Below are positions 35,280-46,432 of a stretch of 64,000 bases of DNA, piece after piece; the first letter of the stretch is position 1, and every line of letters begins with the position of its first letter. The DNA comes from Quillaja saponaria. Lineage: Eukaryota > Streptophyta > Magnoliopsida > Fabales > Quillajaceae. A program made the position numbers and the translations under genes. The notes under the pieces were generated by a model that saw only the letters and a program-made list of their open reading frames with translations, did not search any database and was not told the DNA's origin. The stretch is taken from the NCBI GenBank assembly GCA_029379385.1, contig CM055609.1:7502001-7566000 (forward strand). The letters are read 5' to 3'.

Positions 35280-36480
35280 ATGACTGCATAATAGAGTTGT
35301 TATTTAAGTGAGTGCTTCTCTCCCTCATTTTAAGTGGGAACAAGTTCGCAGAAGGAACTTACACATATTATTGTTTATTTTGACAGCTTGGTGGATGGGA
35401 TGGGATGCTCATTAGGCATGTACATGAGATATGTGGAGTTAAGGAGTTGGTTTGTTTGCTAGTGTGATCTTCATTGATGATGAATTTCACTTGGATCTGA
35501 TTAGGTATCCAATTTGATTGCCTTGTTGCAATCGAGTTCTTGTTCTATGTCAGATGTGCAATTTTGAGGATTATGGTCAACTTGCACCAGTAATCTTGCC
35601 TGTGGTGTTTACCAATTTTTGTCTTCCCATGGTTTGTAGTACTCGTTCTTGACTTGTTTTTCCTTTTCGATCAATTCTTTGAGTTTATTATATTTCCCTG
35701 TCTTCCTATGGCAATGCAGGCAAAGTGTAAATGCCCAATATATTATAGAGGACCTAACCGTCCTGTAGAACTTACTGGTTATTGTTGTTTAGCTGGGATG
35801 ATTTAGTTAATTTCTTTTGGTCCTCTCAACTTTACCATGACCAGTTGAAAGTTATGTGCCTTGTGGCTGAAGCTTAACTCTCGCTTTTTTCATTTTCTTA
35901 TTTTGACAGCAAGGATTTTGAATTCTTTTAACAAAAAAAGAAAAGAAAAAAACCAAATGGATCTGTATCATTCATACTCATGGAGAATCTGTGGATTGGA
36001 CACACTTGGATAAAGCAGTGCAAGATTTCTGCTGGTGAGAACTGAAGATTATTTTAGAAGCAAACTGCCAACTTTTGTTTAGTCCAAAGGAGAGTACTGA
36101 TATTTGGCTCCTATCATATTGTCATGTACATTATGTAGGTGTACACATTTATAGGTGTATGGATTTGATTGTCATGTATTTTGTAGATGTACACAGTAAC
36201 ACAGCAATGTTGTTAGTGCTACACAAATCATGTAATAACAGATTAGGAATATTGTTAATTGGCAAAGACATTTTACTTAATCCCATGAAAATTCCAATCC
36301 ACTGGGGATGGATTTCTGCCTGTTACTGGTTTATTCCCCCAACCCTTCCCCATCCTTGTGTCAAAAAAATATATCTTAGGAAACTGCAATAGATATTTTG
36401 TTTAAAAATTATGAACAAGTTATAGTACTTGAATCTTAAAGGTTACTTTTAAGCTGTTCACAAACTATAATGAGTAGATT
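35280..36480 (+). other. MED16 3' UTR and downstream DNA
   Basis: This follows the MED16 stop codon (35277-35279). It has no further exon-like frames and should include the 3' UTR; the polyadenylation site was not determined. Confidence 0.45.
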
Positions 36481-36487
36481 GGTGGGT

Positions 36488-37026
36488 TGTACAGGAAGTT
36501 GTTTGCAGACAGATTGGTGTTATGGGTCATTGGTTTTATATGGGTAATAGTCTTGGTTGTATGGGTGGGTAATTTAATGTAGGTTTATAAGGAGATGAAT
36601 ACTCTTTTCTCACTACCACCCCAAAGTTGTCCAACTGAGTCCTTTCCAGGCTGCAGACACCATGTTTCTTGACAGTACCCAGGTCGCGAATGAAGCACCG
36701 GGCTTAGGGATGATTCTCACTTGCTAAAAAGGGTAGTTCAAGTTGAATTTCTAAGATTCGAGGGTGCCAACCTACGAGGATGGCTTTTCAAATGTAGGAA
36801 GTCCTTTGAAGTAGATCTTGCTGCGTCAGTTTCAAACCTTACCAGAATTCACAGTACCCCAATTCTGTGCCTTCACCCCTTTTAAATGTTATCATGGGCG
36901 CAATAGTCTCACATTGGTTGTTGTATGATTAACTTAATGTAAATTAATAAAGAAATGAGCATTCTCTCTCTAATATTAGATTTTGGAATGAATTCTATTA
37001 TGATTCTTAACAATGGTATTAGAACC
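36488..37026 (+). mobile_element. Degraded LTR-like sequence with a primer-binding-site-like motif
   Basis: The sequence at 37014-37026 (TGGTATTAGAACC) differs by two bases from the initiator-tRNA primer-binding motif TGGTATCAGAGCC that follows 5' LTRs. The DNA before it contains CAATAGTCTCACATTGG and GGTTTATAAGGAGATGAA-type wording common in plant LTRs. A similar LTR-like stretch occurs twice, about 36540-36615 and 36898-36980. No gag or pol sequence follows, so this is a remnant. Confidence 0.4.
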
Positions 37027-37370
37027 ACCAATCCTATTCTAACTTCACAATGTGAAAATGACTTCACAAGGTATTGGGTGTTGATGTAAAATGTAAGTGT
37101 TTTTCTCTTTTCTCATAAAGAAAAAGGTTTTAGTTTCTAAACTATGTTTATTTAATCAGAATAACTTTTTTCTATGTTTTTTTTTTTTTTTTTTTTTCAA
37201 GATTCTTGGCACAAGAGTTTATTGCTGCCAAGGAGAATATATAGATTGAGATGAGAATTTTATAGGAGTGAAACATGTTATTTGATTTTAAATGTTGGAC
37301 AATTAATAAATAATAATGTATAAAATGAGCATAGCTAAAGTATGAATATTGATATGGCTTTTTTTATCGG

Positions 37371-37537
37371 GTGTCCTTAGGACACTTGTTAAAGTGATAA
37401 ATATACAAATTTTATATATTTTAATGTAGTTGTTTGTCATGAATTTAGTGTTGTGTAATAATTCATTTATTACTGTTGAAATGTTTTAATTTTTAAAAAT
37501 CATATTTATTATATCTTATCAAGTGTCCTTAGGACAC
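37371..37537. mobile_element. Small element bounded by GTGTCCTTAGGACAC palindromes
   Basis: The near-palindromic motif GTGTCCTTAGGACAC occurs at 37371-37385 and again at 37523-37537, with AT-rich DNA between them. Each motif can form its own hairpin, and together they can pair as terminal repeats, as in very small MITEs. Confidence 0.5.
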
Positions 37538-38236
37538 TAATTAAAAAATATGGTTGATATACGTAAATGAAAACCGGTCTAGGAGTGTTGAATCCAAAAT
37601 CTTTTAGATAGCTAATTAAATAAGTTATCACCAAATCAAACTACATCTTATATATTATTTTTATATATATACATATATTTATTATAAATTTATATATATA
37701 ATATTAAATAAATAAGTTTACAAGTCGAGTTTTAACAAAATTGAATTAGTTTCATTACTTCAAAAATTTAAAATAAAATTAAAATTAGACTTAAGAAAAT
37801 ATGTTTGTTCATGAATTATTCACAAGTTACTCGTCTTGCTACCGTATTAAAATAGATACCAGATTACTTAAAAAAAAAAAAAGCATAGAATACTAATAGC
37901 TGGGGGAAATGGAGGTACACAATTGACCCAACTAGTCGGGTCAAATTTGATTGAGTAGAGTTCCTTTATATATTCTATGTCCATGGATCTCAATCCAAAC
38001 CCAATGACCCAATTGCCCTATTCATGACATCAGTCACATGGAGATTTGGATAACCCAAACCCGGGCAGTCGATCTGAGAGGACTTGAACTTGTTGACCCA
38101 ATTGATTCTTCACCAGCTTCCTTCCAATTCGTTTTGGTTCCGTTTGAACCAGTGAGCATCGCCACCTCCATTACCATGTTCCGTTGAACTTTTTTCTCAA
38201 CAATTTCAGTATCAGAGAGACGGATTCAAGATAAAG
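37538..38236 (+). promoter_or_regulatory. Upstream region of TRAPPC13
   Basis: This is the AT-rich DNA leading to the TRAPPC13 ATG at 38237. The last ~250 bases are more balanced in composition and probably hold the promoter and 5' UTR. No specific box is called. Confidence 0.4.
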
Positions 38237-41200
38237 ATGAGCAGCACTCCGAGTCAAGGATCTCACTCACTGGCCTTCAGGGTAATGAGGCTATGTAGGC
38301 CTTCATTCCAAGTGGAACCGCCTCTCCGCCTTGATCCTGCTGACCTCCTCATCGGCGAGGACCTTTTGGATGACCTTGACGCCGCTTCACATGTCCCTTC
38401 TTTGATCAGCGCCACCCATGTTACTGATTCCAGCGACTCGGATCCCAGTTACCGCAACAGATTCCTACTTCATGACTTCCTCCGATGCTATGGGCCTCTC
38501 TGGCCTCCTAGTTCTTCCTCAGTCTTTTGGGTATTGCCTCTCTCCCTCTTGCACTTTCTCCCTCATTGTAATTTAATTTCTGGAAGAAAAAAAAGAAGTG
38601 ATTTTGGGTGTTGCAGGGCCATTTATTTGGGAGAGACTTTCTGCAGCTATATCAGTATAAACAACAGCTCCAATTTCGAAGTCAGAGACATTGTAATCAA
38701 GGTGGGTTCTATATCTTTGTTGATTGAATTGGTTTCATACCATAGATAGCAAGATGTGTCTGCTTCTTTATATTATATATACTTACCATGATCAGTCATT
38801 TATGCTTGTGGAACTGTAATTTATAAGTTGGTTGCGTTTTCCTTAAATTATAACAAAGGGTAACCTAATTTTGCTATGCTGACTTGGCACACAGACGATA
38901 GAGTGAAAGTTCTTTGTTCTGTGCCTCCTGCTCTAATGCTTAAGTAGCCTTTTGGAAATATTTCTCTTTAGCTTATTGACTATACAAATCCACAACATAA
39001 ATGATAATTATGATAAATATATGAATTTGTTGCATTTTCCTTAAATGACAACTGTGGTACAACTTGGAACTGATGATGATTTTTGTGGAAGAAAGAACTG
39101 ATTCAGGATACATATATTTGTAAAAACTTAGGTCTTATTAGATGCCAGTGGTATATTGTTGCACTTGAGGAAATCTCGTAAAACCATGTTGATGTCAGTT
39201 TAAGTAAAACCAAAAAAAAAAAAAAAGAAAGAAGAAAGAAAGAAAGTGGGAAATTTGAATGGAGGTTAAAGAATAGTACATAATTAAACTAGTTGAAAAT
39301 TAAAAAATCGTGATGCATGTAAACTCAACTTCATTACTTTGGCATCAGACTTACTATGTTTTGAAATCTTTATGTTTTGTTCTTGCTTCCATCTTCAACC
39401 TCTAAAGTTACTTCATGGATCTTGTTCAAAATTGGGGTTCCAAACCTAATGTTTGATAAAATCAAATGGTCCCTTAAAAATATTTTAAAGCAAACCCAAG
39501 GTTGGTTTTCTTTGGTAGAGTGTAGAAATATTTGATGTTTTCATTTAGGACTCATTTGGCGCATCATATAAGGATAACAGGATAGTATATAAGTATTCAG
39601 TTGACTTTTATCCAATGTCTGCATTAACAGGATAGAATAGACTTATACTGTTGATCCCTCTTATAATATGCTTGATATAAAACTATACAATGGGGAGGGA
39701 CAATGATAAGACAACAGTAAAACTATACAGCCTAATATATTGTATAATCATATACTATACAATCCTATAAGATGCGCCAAACGAACCCTTAATGCTTTGG
39801 TCACTGGGAAAAGTACTTGTTAAAGCTACTAAATAGTTTCAATTATATTAGCCTTTTATTTACTCTACTGCCACTTTGGTTCCTGGCAACCTGCACTGAG
39901 GCCACTTGGGAACCCCTGCCAGTGGCATTATTGACAGGCCAGCAGGCCATAAGAAGTAGAATGGCTTAAAGGAGATCAACTCATTTTTTTTATCCAATGC
40001 GTGGCCCTCTTTTTTCTAATCATGGGCAACCACTTACAGGACTTATAAATGAATCTCTTACAACTTCTTAATCATTTGAGTAGACAGACACAAAAAGCAT
40101 TAACAGCCATATTCTCATGGTGTTGGCTTTGTCCCTTTTCTTTTATATTTTTTTCTTTACTTATAAAAAAGTTTGATCTATAAACTATCCAGGCAGAAAT
40201 TCACACTGAGAGGCAGAGGATACTTCTTCTAGATACATCAAAATCACCTGTTGAGTCAATACGTGCCAGTGGACGTTATGATTTTATTGTGGAACATGAC
40301 GTGAAGGAGCTTGGAGCTCACACGTAAGTTTTCAGCGGTGATTTCCTTATGTGTACATATACATGCTTATGAGCATGTGGACCATAGTATGTTTTTTTGT
40401 TGACTTCCCAGTTTAACCACTGGTATGCTGCCTAACAATCTTTAGGCTGGTCTGCACTGCATTGTACAATGATGGTGATGGTGAGCGGAAATATCTACCT
40501 CAGTTTTTCAAGTTCATTGTTTTAAATCCACTTTCAGTTAGGACAAAGGTATCGCTACCTTTCCATGTAAATTTGAAACTTTGATGATATATTGTTTCCA
40601 ATTTTTCATGACCTATTAGTTAATACCAATTCATTTCTCTTTTGCAGGTCCGTGTTGTGAAGGTATGTTCAGGACTAAACTGTTTTTTTATATGGAAAGA
40701 GAACTTTTATTAAGGCATAAGGGAAAAAACCCGGGGGGGTTGTTGGGGGACAATTTTTATCCCATAGATGGCGCCCTGGGAAATAACAATCATGAAAAAT
40801 CTTTGCATTATATTCCAACCTCACCCCAAATCACTACAAAGATAGCACAATTCCATAAACATGGGAGGACTTTGATTGTTAAGCTGAAGCGAGAATGGGA
40901 TGAAATCTAGAATTGGAAAACGAATGGGTCGCAACGCGAAACTTTGGCCCAACCCAATAAACAAGACAAAACACAACATTATTCATGTTGTAAGTTAAAG
41001 ATTTGCGTCTAGATATACATTCTGGTCATATGAATTTGAATATTTGAAGTTGAAAATTTCTTTTTTTCTATAGTGTAGTAGCTGTTAAAAGGTATTCAAA
41101 ACATGATCAAATGCAGCATGTTTTACTCAGCTTTTGTGAGGTATTTGTTGGTTGTTTGCATTCTGTATTTTGAAAACTATGGAGAAATCAGTACAGTTAG

Positions 41201-44200
41201 TTTGATAAAGTTTAAAATCGGAAGCAAATTGATGGACACCCTTTGTCACTGCATAGGTTCATGTTATGAATGAAGACGAAAGTTATAAATAAATTGTTCC
41301 ATGGCCTTTATTCTATATTCTCTACTACTTAATGGATCATATTATTACGCTTTTCTATTGTATGAATCAGTATCTAATTGAAAGTATTTTAGTAATAATT
41401 CATGTAAAAACTGAATTACTTTCATGTTACTTTTATTGGATAAGTAGTCATATATTACTTTGAAGATCAATAAAAATTAGTTCACAGAAATATAAAGTTT
41501 TTCTTTTAGACCTAAAACTAAGATACTGAATGATTTTTCGTAATGTATCTGTTATACACTCGTTAATAATGCCTTGGAAGATATATATTTGTAACATGGC
41601 CCTAATTTATTCAGGTAGAATGTACTAAATGCAACTGGAAAATTTTGAAACTGTAGACTTTCAAATGAATATAGTGTAGCTGATTATAGATGGTCACTGC
41701 ATTTATATATAAGAAAGAAATATGCTCCTTGTAAAATGGAACCATTTTCGAAATGTTACAAATATATTCTGGTTAAATGGAAAACTACTAATTTCTTAGA
41801 GCTTTCTTTGTTATTTCTTAGATAATGGGAGGGCCAACATAGTGCATGTCTCATAAATGTTGATTCAGAAAATCTGCATCTTATATTAGCTCGTTTGCTC
41901 ATAAAGTTTGCTTAGATATTAGCTTTAGCTTTCTGTGATTATACTATTTCTGAAATTTGCATTTTATACTACTCAGGGTCTGATATATAGATCTGTGTGT
42001 GGGTGTGTATCCTATTGTGCACTTGTTGTATGTAAATCTGTTAGACCCAAGCTCATCCTAGGCCATGTCATTCTTCTGTGTTCACATGAATATTCTGCTT
42101 TTTTTCACTGCTTATATGGTGATCTTCTATAATTTTAAATTATGTTTGAATACCTTTTGATGAGTAATCTAATTAGGAAATTGATTTATGGTTAGGTGGG
42201 TTCTGAAATTTGAGATCAAGGGATCCAGTTTGTCTTCTTAATGTTAAAACTCAGAATTCACGTTTTAAGGTTGCAAGTACTGATAATTGGATGATAAAGA
42301 GATCATTTCAAAGTTCTTGTGTATGATGCTTTCAAATACACATATTGATAAATTATTCAATAAACTACAGTCTTTTTTCCTCATAAAATGTTTACTTCTT
42401 TCTCATGCCCCAGTATAAGAAAGTTCAACTGATTTTCCAAATCCAAATCACTTACCTCAAATTCATGCATTAGCTATTTTCTTTTCTTTTTCTTTTTCTT
42501 TTTTATGAGTGTCAAATGATCATCTTCCTATGATAATTGCTTTTTTGTCTCAGGAAACTACTTTCCTGGAAGCTTGTTTAGAAAATCATACAAAATCGAA
42601 CCTTTTTATGGACCAAGTAGATTTTGAGCCCGCTCAGCATTGGAGTGCAACAATACTTAAAGCTGATGAACACCATTCCGAGAAAAATTGTCCAATAAGG
42701 TCTCTGGTATATGTTTTGTTTGGGATGAAGCATTTGAAATTCAACAAATATCAAGCCATGCTTTTTCTTATCAGAAATTACAAATGTTTTAAGTTTTTCT
42801 CTTTAATGCTACTTCAGGTTCATCTAATTATTGACTATAAGCTTTATTAAATTTGCAGAGACACATTTAAGCCACCAGTGCTTATTAGATCTGGCGGAGG
42901 AATTTATAACTATCTTTATCAGTTAACATTGTCATCGCAAGGGTCTTCGGAGATGAAAGTTGAGGGAAGTAACGTTCTTGGTAAACTGCAGATTACATGG
43001 CGCACAAATTTGGGTGAACCTGGTCGCCTACAAACACAGCAGATACTGGGTGCTGTAAGTGCTTATTGTTATGTGATGATTATAAGAAACAAGCTTCAGT
43101 GATCTGATGTATTCACTTCAGCTAAGTAGATGTTAGAGAACAAGAGGAAAGTTAATGGACTAAGGAAAATTAATGGACTATGTCCATTTGAATCTAGTAT
43201 TATGTTCTTTGTCTTAACTTTTAAAAGTGGGGGGAAGGGGGAGTTAGATCATAGGTTTAAGAATAGAAAAAGTGTTTTTCCCCTTTTGTTTTCCTTGTAT
43301 TCAAGATGTTCATTTAACAGATTATAATTAAGGATACATTGTCTTAAGAGAGGTGTGTGTGCATGTGTCCATGTGTGTATCTGTTGTCTGTATCTTTTCT
43401 ACCACGTGTGTGATCCAGAAAACACATGGTGGACAATCTTGGGAGATAAATGCTCTATTTGCTTTGCTAAATTATGGCTGTTTTCTAGACGTATGATCTC
43501 CTACTCAGGAGATACACTTCTGTTTATGTTTACAAGTATGCCACATCCTAATGCACTTCAAGTGTTTGTCTTACTGTCTGGAAATATTGTTCTGCAGCCT
43601 ATAACACGCAAGGAGATTGAGTTGCATGCTGTGGAAGTTCCATCTCTGATTAAGCTCCATACACCATTCTCGGTAATCATTTCTCCATTGATGCTCCTTT
43701 GTGCTCTACTTTATAAAATAGAAAATATGGAACTTATCTGCTTTAAATAGGCCATATGATATAACTCTTCCATTCCAGTGCCTCTTGGTAGACTCATTAT
43801 CCACCTTTTCAGGTTGCTTCTTTTGCTTTCTTTATTCCATTTTTATTATTAAGCTAGTTTTACTTGTAGAATTTTCTAAAATGAATTTGGAAGCTGAAGG
43901 TGAGTTGTTGCTACTTGCAGCTGCAACTAAATCTTAAAAACCAGACAGATAGAGCATTAGGCCCATTTGAGATTTTGCTATCCAAAAATGATTCACTTGA
44001 GGAGAAGGGGGTTGCAATCAATGGGCTCCAATCAATGGTAATATGTATGATGCATCAGTCCTGTTTCTACTGTCAATTATGCTTAAGAGACTTTTTCATT
44101 TTCCTTTGGTACATTATTTTCCTTTTCTTAATGTATATTTCTACAATTTAGATGTTGTCACTAAAATAATTCTCTTCATAATAATATCATTGCAAATCCA

Positions 44201-45310
44201 TATAGAGTTGCTTTCCAGGACATGGGTGAATTGTTTTACAGGACATCTTCCAACATCATAATCTCTTTTGATCATGAATGTTATTAACTTTGGTTTATGG
44301 ATTTGAATCTATGTATAGGTCTTACCACAGGTTGAGGCATTTGGTTCCACAGATTTCCACCTGGTATGTGAATTCTAACAATCATCACGCCTCACAAATT
44401 TCACGCATCTATCATATTTTTGGTGCTTGAAGGGAATCATACAAGGATTGGCTTGTTTTACTTAGTTTTTATCCAAAGGGAAAACTATAAAGCCATTACG
44501 TAATACTTGTATCGTCAGCTTTCAATCTTCCTGAACTCTTGAGTGCTACAATATGTCAAGAAACTTAATTACAACTTGTAATTAAGAACTGTAGTTCTTT
44601 TTTTCCATGTGTAGTTTTTTACTATTTATCTCCTCCAGTCTATTTTGTTGTTTCAAGATGCATCAAACATGAAAAGTTACGGAAGCGATGATTTAAAAGT
44701 ACATAAAGTAATACAATCCCTTGTTTTGCAGTATGCTCACTGTAAAGATGGAGATAATTCTGCTTCATTATAGTTGAAATTATATTGTTGATTCCTTTTT
44801 TCGTGTGTGTGCAGAATCTCATTGCTACCAAGCTTGGAATTCAGAGAATCACAGGCATTACTGTATTCGACACTGTAGAGAAGAAATCATATGAACCTTT
44901 GCCAGATTTAGAGGTTAGTTGTAAGGAAGAGTTCTTCTAACTCCTGATTTGTCAAAGCATTGCATTTTAAGGTCCATGAGTAGATCCCTCCATCCGCATG
45001 GTCAAGTGGTCCCAAAACAGATTAATATTAGGAAGTCCAAAGTTGAGCTGGGTTTTTTGCCTTTAGCTTCTGGACCTGTCAACCCAGCTTGGTCTTTAGA
45101 TTGTAGGAGCCATTGCAAGGATCTGTGGGTACAAACTGCAATAACTGACACATTGCATGTAGAATTGAATTTAACAGATTGACATTTGGTTATGGTTTGC
45201 TGACATAGTCCATTGTCTTTTCTCTCCTGAACCAAAAATAATTTGTTGGATATCAGTATATGATTTTGACCCTCCGTGACTTGTTGCAGATATTTGTGGA
45301 TTTGGACTGA
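38237..45310 (+). CDS. TRAPPC13: Trafficking protein particle complex subunit 13 (DUF974), frame disrupted in exon 1
   Basis: Twelve exons: 38237-38530, 38617-38701, 40193-40323, 40446-40548, 40648-40662, 42554-42699, 42859-43054, 43598-43672, 43921-44037, 44319-44363, 44815-44913 and 45290-45310. All introns are GT-AG. The protein matches plant TRAPPC13 (DUF974), a TRAPP tethering-complex subunit in ER/Golgi vesicle traffic and autophagy. Recognisable blocks are SLAFRVMRLCRPSFQVEPPL, AIYLGETFCSYISINNSS, RYDFIVEHDVKELGAHT, NHTKSNLFMDQVDFEP and ITWRTNLGEPGRLQTQQILG. The summed exons are 1327 bases (3n+1). After RNRFLLHD near 38475 the frame must shift by one base to read the conserved SDAMGLSGLLVLPQSFG and stay in phase with exon 2. 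With one base fewer the protein would be 441 residues, the usual length. Exon 5 is a 15-base microexon (VRVVK) and the last exon is 21 bases. The shift is either a sequencing error or a real loss of function. Confidence 0.85.
39548..39788. mobile_element. Tourist-like MITE in TRAPPC13 intron 2
   Basis: The left terminus is GGACTCATTTGGCGCATC. The right terminus on the minus strand is GGGTTCGTTTGGCGCATC. TTA lies directly outside both ends (39545-39547 and 39789-39791), the hallmark 3 bp target duplication of PIF/Harbinger elements. The ~240 bp interior is AT-rich and shows further inverted similarity (TAAGGATA...TATAGGATT). Confidence 0.85.
40670..40990. other. Compositionally distinct insert-like stretch in TRAPPC13 intron 5
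   Basis: Directly after the microexon donor there is a stretch richer in G and C than the rest of the 1.9 kb intron, with homopolymer runs (T7, G7) and an 81-codon open frame without recognisable homology. It may be a transposon fragment; no ends were found. Confidence 0.3.
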
Positions 45311-46432
45311 TTTATTGGTTAGTTGACTGGTTTGCTCTCAGATGTTAATTCAAGCATCCTTCATGTGTTGATCAGTTTTCTTCTGGCACTAGTCATGTTC
45401 TGTATCATCGGTAGGCCTATATCAGATTAGCCAAGAACAGACAAGCCTCTAATTTGGCGACTCATTAAAGCCTCAAGGTTGGACTGTGGGAGTACTCACA
45501 GTTTTGCTTTTAATGAATTTCTACATTCTTTGCCAGTGACGGGTGTGGATACCACATTACAAGGAAAGCACTTTTAAGTTCAATCGCGTATTGATTAAAT
45601 GTAACATTGTAGTGTGAAGTTGAGTAATAGGAGCTCTTTCCATAGTTCAGAGGAAGCAAAAGAACTAAGCTTACATTGGATCAAGGAACTTGGATGTCCT
45701 AATTGCTGTTGTTCTCTTTGATCTGACATTAGAGAATCTTCATTTAACTGCTTAATTGTTTCGTTGATATATATTGTATGGGGAAATTCCCCATTTTATG
45801 GTGTATATCATAATCATATAGATTGAAATATATTTTCGGTTGAGAATTAGCAGATGATGCATCAAGCCTGTTTTGGGATTCATGAGTCATAAAGTGAAAC
45901 ATAAAAAAAGCTTCAATTCACCAATAATTCATTAGACATCTTCTCCCCCCACCTGGATTCAATTAGATGTTCTACCAATATGGCTTGAAAAGTTGCATAG
46001 CTGAAACAAGTGAGAACAATGACAACAAATAGCTTTCTCATCTGAGTGAAAATCACTTGGTGGACAACATTTAAGAAATTTATGATCCACAAATGGGTTA
46101 GAGTGGTTTGTGATTGTATCAGTGCAAAAAAAGATAAGAAGAAAGTAAATTATTTGCTCAACTAAGATGAATTTCATTCAACATAAAAATTATGTGTTTC
46201 GAAGCTCCTTAATATCAGAGGATGCTTCTTGAACCCAAAAAACAGTCAGCATGAGCGTAAATTGATACCTTAACAATCAAACATTATTCATGAACTAAAG
46301 AAACAACAGTCAGACTCAACTCTTGAAGGATGAATATATACACTGAGGTGGAAAATGAGGAACATAGATCTCTGCTGGGTCCATAGACTGTTAATACATT
46401 ATCATCATTAACTCTGATCATAGTCAAGTTAA
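45311..46432. other. Convergent intergenic region
   Basis: TRAPPC13 (plus) and the TSJT1-type gene (minus) end toward each other here. The region should contain both 3' UTRs. No further exon-like frames are seen. Confidence 0.5.
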
